Positions 6,656 through 7,310 of a stretch of 7,310 nt of DNA are shown piece after piece. The DNA comes from Akkermansiaceae bacterium UBA6138 (lineage in GTDB: Bacteria; Verrucomicrobiota; Verrucomicrobiia; Verrucomicrobiales; DEV007). Location of the stretch: the NCBI GenBank assembly GCA_002422425.1, contig DIVG01000066.1:108135-115444 (forward strand). Reading direction: 5' to 3'. The notes under the pieces are model-generated. The model made no database searches and was not told the DNA's origin. It saw nothing but the letters and a program-made list of their open reading frames with translations. Position 1 is the stretch's first letter, and each line of letters begins with the position of its first letter. Made by a program: the position numbers and the translations under genes.

Positions 6656-6813
6656 CTTTATAAAATAAGGGAATCAGCTCAATATGAGCCACTTACGAAA
6701 GTCCTTCAGCTTTTCGTCAAATTCTTGTCTCTCGTTTTCTTGCGCGGATTGGCGTTTTTTTCCGTTATTTCTTGGCTAATTTTTGGATAAGGAGGAAGCG
6801 CCACGTCAGACGG
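6656..6813. other. AT-richer spacer after the tRNA, no supported gene
   Basis: The first 125 bases after the tRNA are clearly AT-richer than the rest of the window and include a T7 run at 6755-6761. A strong Shine-Dalgarno-like AAGGAGG at 6789-6795 has no start codon at a usable distance. A start-less 33-codon minus-strand frame (6674-6775) ends in a charged, protein-like stretch but cannot be assigned. No copy of the tRNA 3' end is visible downstream, so there is no evidence of an att-flanked element inside the window. Confidence 0.5.
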
Positions 6814-6831
6814 TGTGCCGCGCGCGGCACA
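6814..6831. repeat. perfect 18-bp GC palindrome
   Basis: TGTGCCGCGCGCGGCACA is perfectly self-complementary. With one unpaired A at 6832 the pairing extends by three more bases (CGG at 6811-6813 with CCG at 6833-6835). A similar but imperfect sequence, TGTGCCGCCCGCGGACA, recurs at 7110-7126 in the spacer between two repeat copies. It could be a cruciform, a protein-binding site or the stem of a repeat element; no T-run follows, so it is not a typical terminator. Confidence 0.75.
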
Positions 6832-6865
6832 ACCGGCCACGCTGTAGGGTATCCCTCGGGCTGCC
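6825..6865 (+). repeat. decayed relative of the 131-bp repeat
   Basis: CGGCAC-AAC-CGGCCACG (6825-6841) matches 7178-7191 apart from a 3-base insertion. CCACGCTG, nine unmatched bases and CCTCGGGCTGCC (6837-6865) match 7223-7251 with identical spacing (20 of 29 bases, including a 12-base exact block). This looks like a copy with an internal deletion of roughly 30 bp. The individual matches are short, so common origin is an inference. Confidence 0.45.
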
Positions 6866-6976
6866 AGAGCTTCATTCCCCGGAAAAAACATTTGCGCTCA
6901 CTCTTCGCTGGAGTAGTATATTCCGACGCCGGAACAAAGTGCGAAGTGCCGTATATTAGCAAGTGCGCAAGGTCGG

Positions 6977-7106
6977 CACCTAGGACGGCACCGCCCGCGT
7001 TCCCGAGACCAACCTCGGTGGCGACAGGTGCCGCGCTGGATGATCAACCGCGGGCTGCCCCAGATCCTCGCCGGGGACCAGGGCACCGTCGAAGCATCCG
7101 AAGATC
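6977..7106 (+). repeat. 131-bp repeat, copy 1
   Basis: This stretch matches 7169-7297 with about five substitutions and a one-base insertion over roughly 130 bp, near 95% identity. Internal complementary segments (GGTGCC 7027-7032 with GGCACC 7082-7087; CTGG 7036-7039 with CCAG 7078-7081) could fold into a nested stem. In the frame that reads most like protein this copy has an in-frame TAG near its beginning (6981-6983). It is separated from copy 2 by a 60-bp spacer containing a relative of the 6814 palindrome. Confidence 0.92.
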
Positions 7107-7109
7107 CCG

Positions 7110-7126
7110 TGTGCCGCCCGCGGACA
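7110..7126. repeat. imperfect copy of the 18-bp palindrome
   Basis: TGTGCCGCCCGCGGACA differs from the 6814-6831 palindrome by one substitution and one missing base. It lies in the 60-bp spacer that separates repeat copies 1 and 2, whereas copies 2 and 3 abut directly. Confidence 0.45.
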
Positions 7127-7166
7127 GAGACGCCATTATAAGCGCAACTTATTAAAGCTGCGAAGC

Positions 7167-7297
7167 GTCACCCAGGACGGCACCGGCCACGTTCCCGAGA
7201 CCAACCTCGGTGGCGACAGGTGCCGCGCTGGATGATCAACCTCGGGCTGCCCCAGATCCTCGCCGGGGACCAGGGCACCGTCGAACATCCGCAGATC
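7167..7297 (+). repeat. 131-bp repeat, copy 2
   Basis: The unit begins GTCACCCAGGACG and ends in CGCAGATC; the same 13 opening bases restart immediately at 7298, which sets the period at 131 bp. The internal stem segments seen in copy 1 are conserved. The period is not a multiple of three, so a simple protein-coding tandem repeat would lose frame at each unit. The function is unknown. Confidence 0.92.
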
Positions 7298-7310
7298 GTC
7301 ACCCAGGACG
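7298..7310 (+). repeat. 131-bp repeat, copy 3 (cut by window end)
   Basis: GTCACCCAGGACG repeats the first 13 bases of copy 2 exactly and directly abuts it, indicating that a tandem array continues beyond the window. Confidence 0.8.

Noticed and set aside
6674..6775. 33-codon start-less minus-strand frame ending in RQEFDEKLKDFRKWLILS
   Set aside because: The charged, helical look suggests a gene tail, but it has no start, an upstream stop at 6776-6778 and no identifiable family; too short to support.
6789..6795. AAGGAGG Shine-Dalgarno-like site
   Set aside because: No ATG, GTG or TTG lies within a usable 5-12 nt; the nearest GTG is about 17 nt away and opens no convincing gene.
6765..6962. 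65-codon minus-strand frame in the same region
   Set aside because: It overlaps the palindrome and decayed repeat, shows no family pattern and has no ribosome binding site.
6772..7155. 127-codon plus-strand frame in the repeat region
   Set aside because: It has no recognisable motif, is rich in Arg, Pro and Ala, starts on TTG without a suitable ribosome site, and runs through repeat copy 1 in a frame that the repeat structure does not preserve.
7167..7310. 131-bp repeats as integron attC sites or a CRISPR array
   Set aside because: No core-site pair of the attC type can be seen at the unit ends, no cassette genes lie between copies, and the unit is far too long and seamless for CRISPR repeats with spacers.
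6582..7310. Integrative element using the tRNA-Arg 3' end
   Set aside because: No second copy of the tRNA 3' end and no integrase gene are visible in the window.

Overview
The window is a GC-rich bacterial chromosome segment with three convincing protein genes and one tRNA gene, followed by a gene-poor, repeat-rich right end. The GC-rich composition with weak or absent Shine-Dalgarno sites, the TerB/FHA-like/ABCG fusion protein, the heptamer intergenic repeat and a tRNA without encoded CCA would suit Verrucomicrobiota or a relative. This is an inference of low confidence, as no rRNA or marker gene is present.

Layout. Positions 1-203 hold no complete gene, only a start-less open frame that runs up to the neighbouring gene's stop and a short 35-bp-period direct repeat. 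A YhaM-like OB-fold/HD exonuclease lies at 204-1340 (-). Upstream of it on the same strand, 1485-2513 (-) encodes a membrane protein that looks like the front half of a type I secretion ABC transporter (inactive C39-like domain plus a compact membrane domain) with no ATPase domain. It carries a G8 homopolymer exactly between its two domains. An extremely AT-rich spacer (2521-2570) separates it from the divergent 1231-residue gene at 2691-6386 (+), a TerB-like / FHA-like / ABCG-type ATPase / ABC-2 membrane fusion. A spacer with a tandem heptamer follows, then tRNA-Arg(UCU) at 6582-6655.

The right end (6656-7310) has no gene I can support. It contains a perfect 18-bp palindrome and a family of about 131-bp direct repeats: one copy at 6977-7106, one at 7167-7297, and the start of a directly abutting third copy cut by the window end. 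There are also decayed relatives at 6825-6865 and 7110-7126. The repeat reads almost like protein across the unit junction, but both copies share the same one-base frame break and one carries a stop codon.

The three proteins do not form an obvious pathway. The two membrane proteins are divergently arranged around one AT-rich region and could share regulation. The strongest candidates for something undescribed are the ATPase-less type I secretion-like protein with its domain-boundary G8 tract and the 131-bp repeat family.
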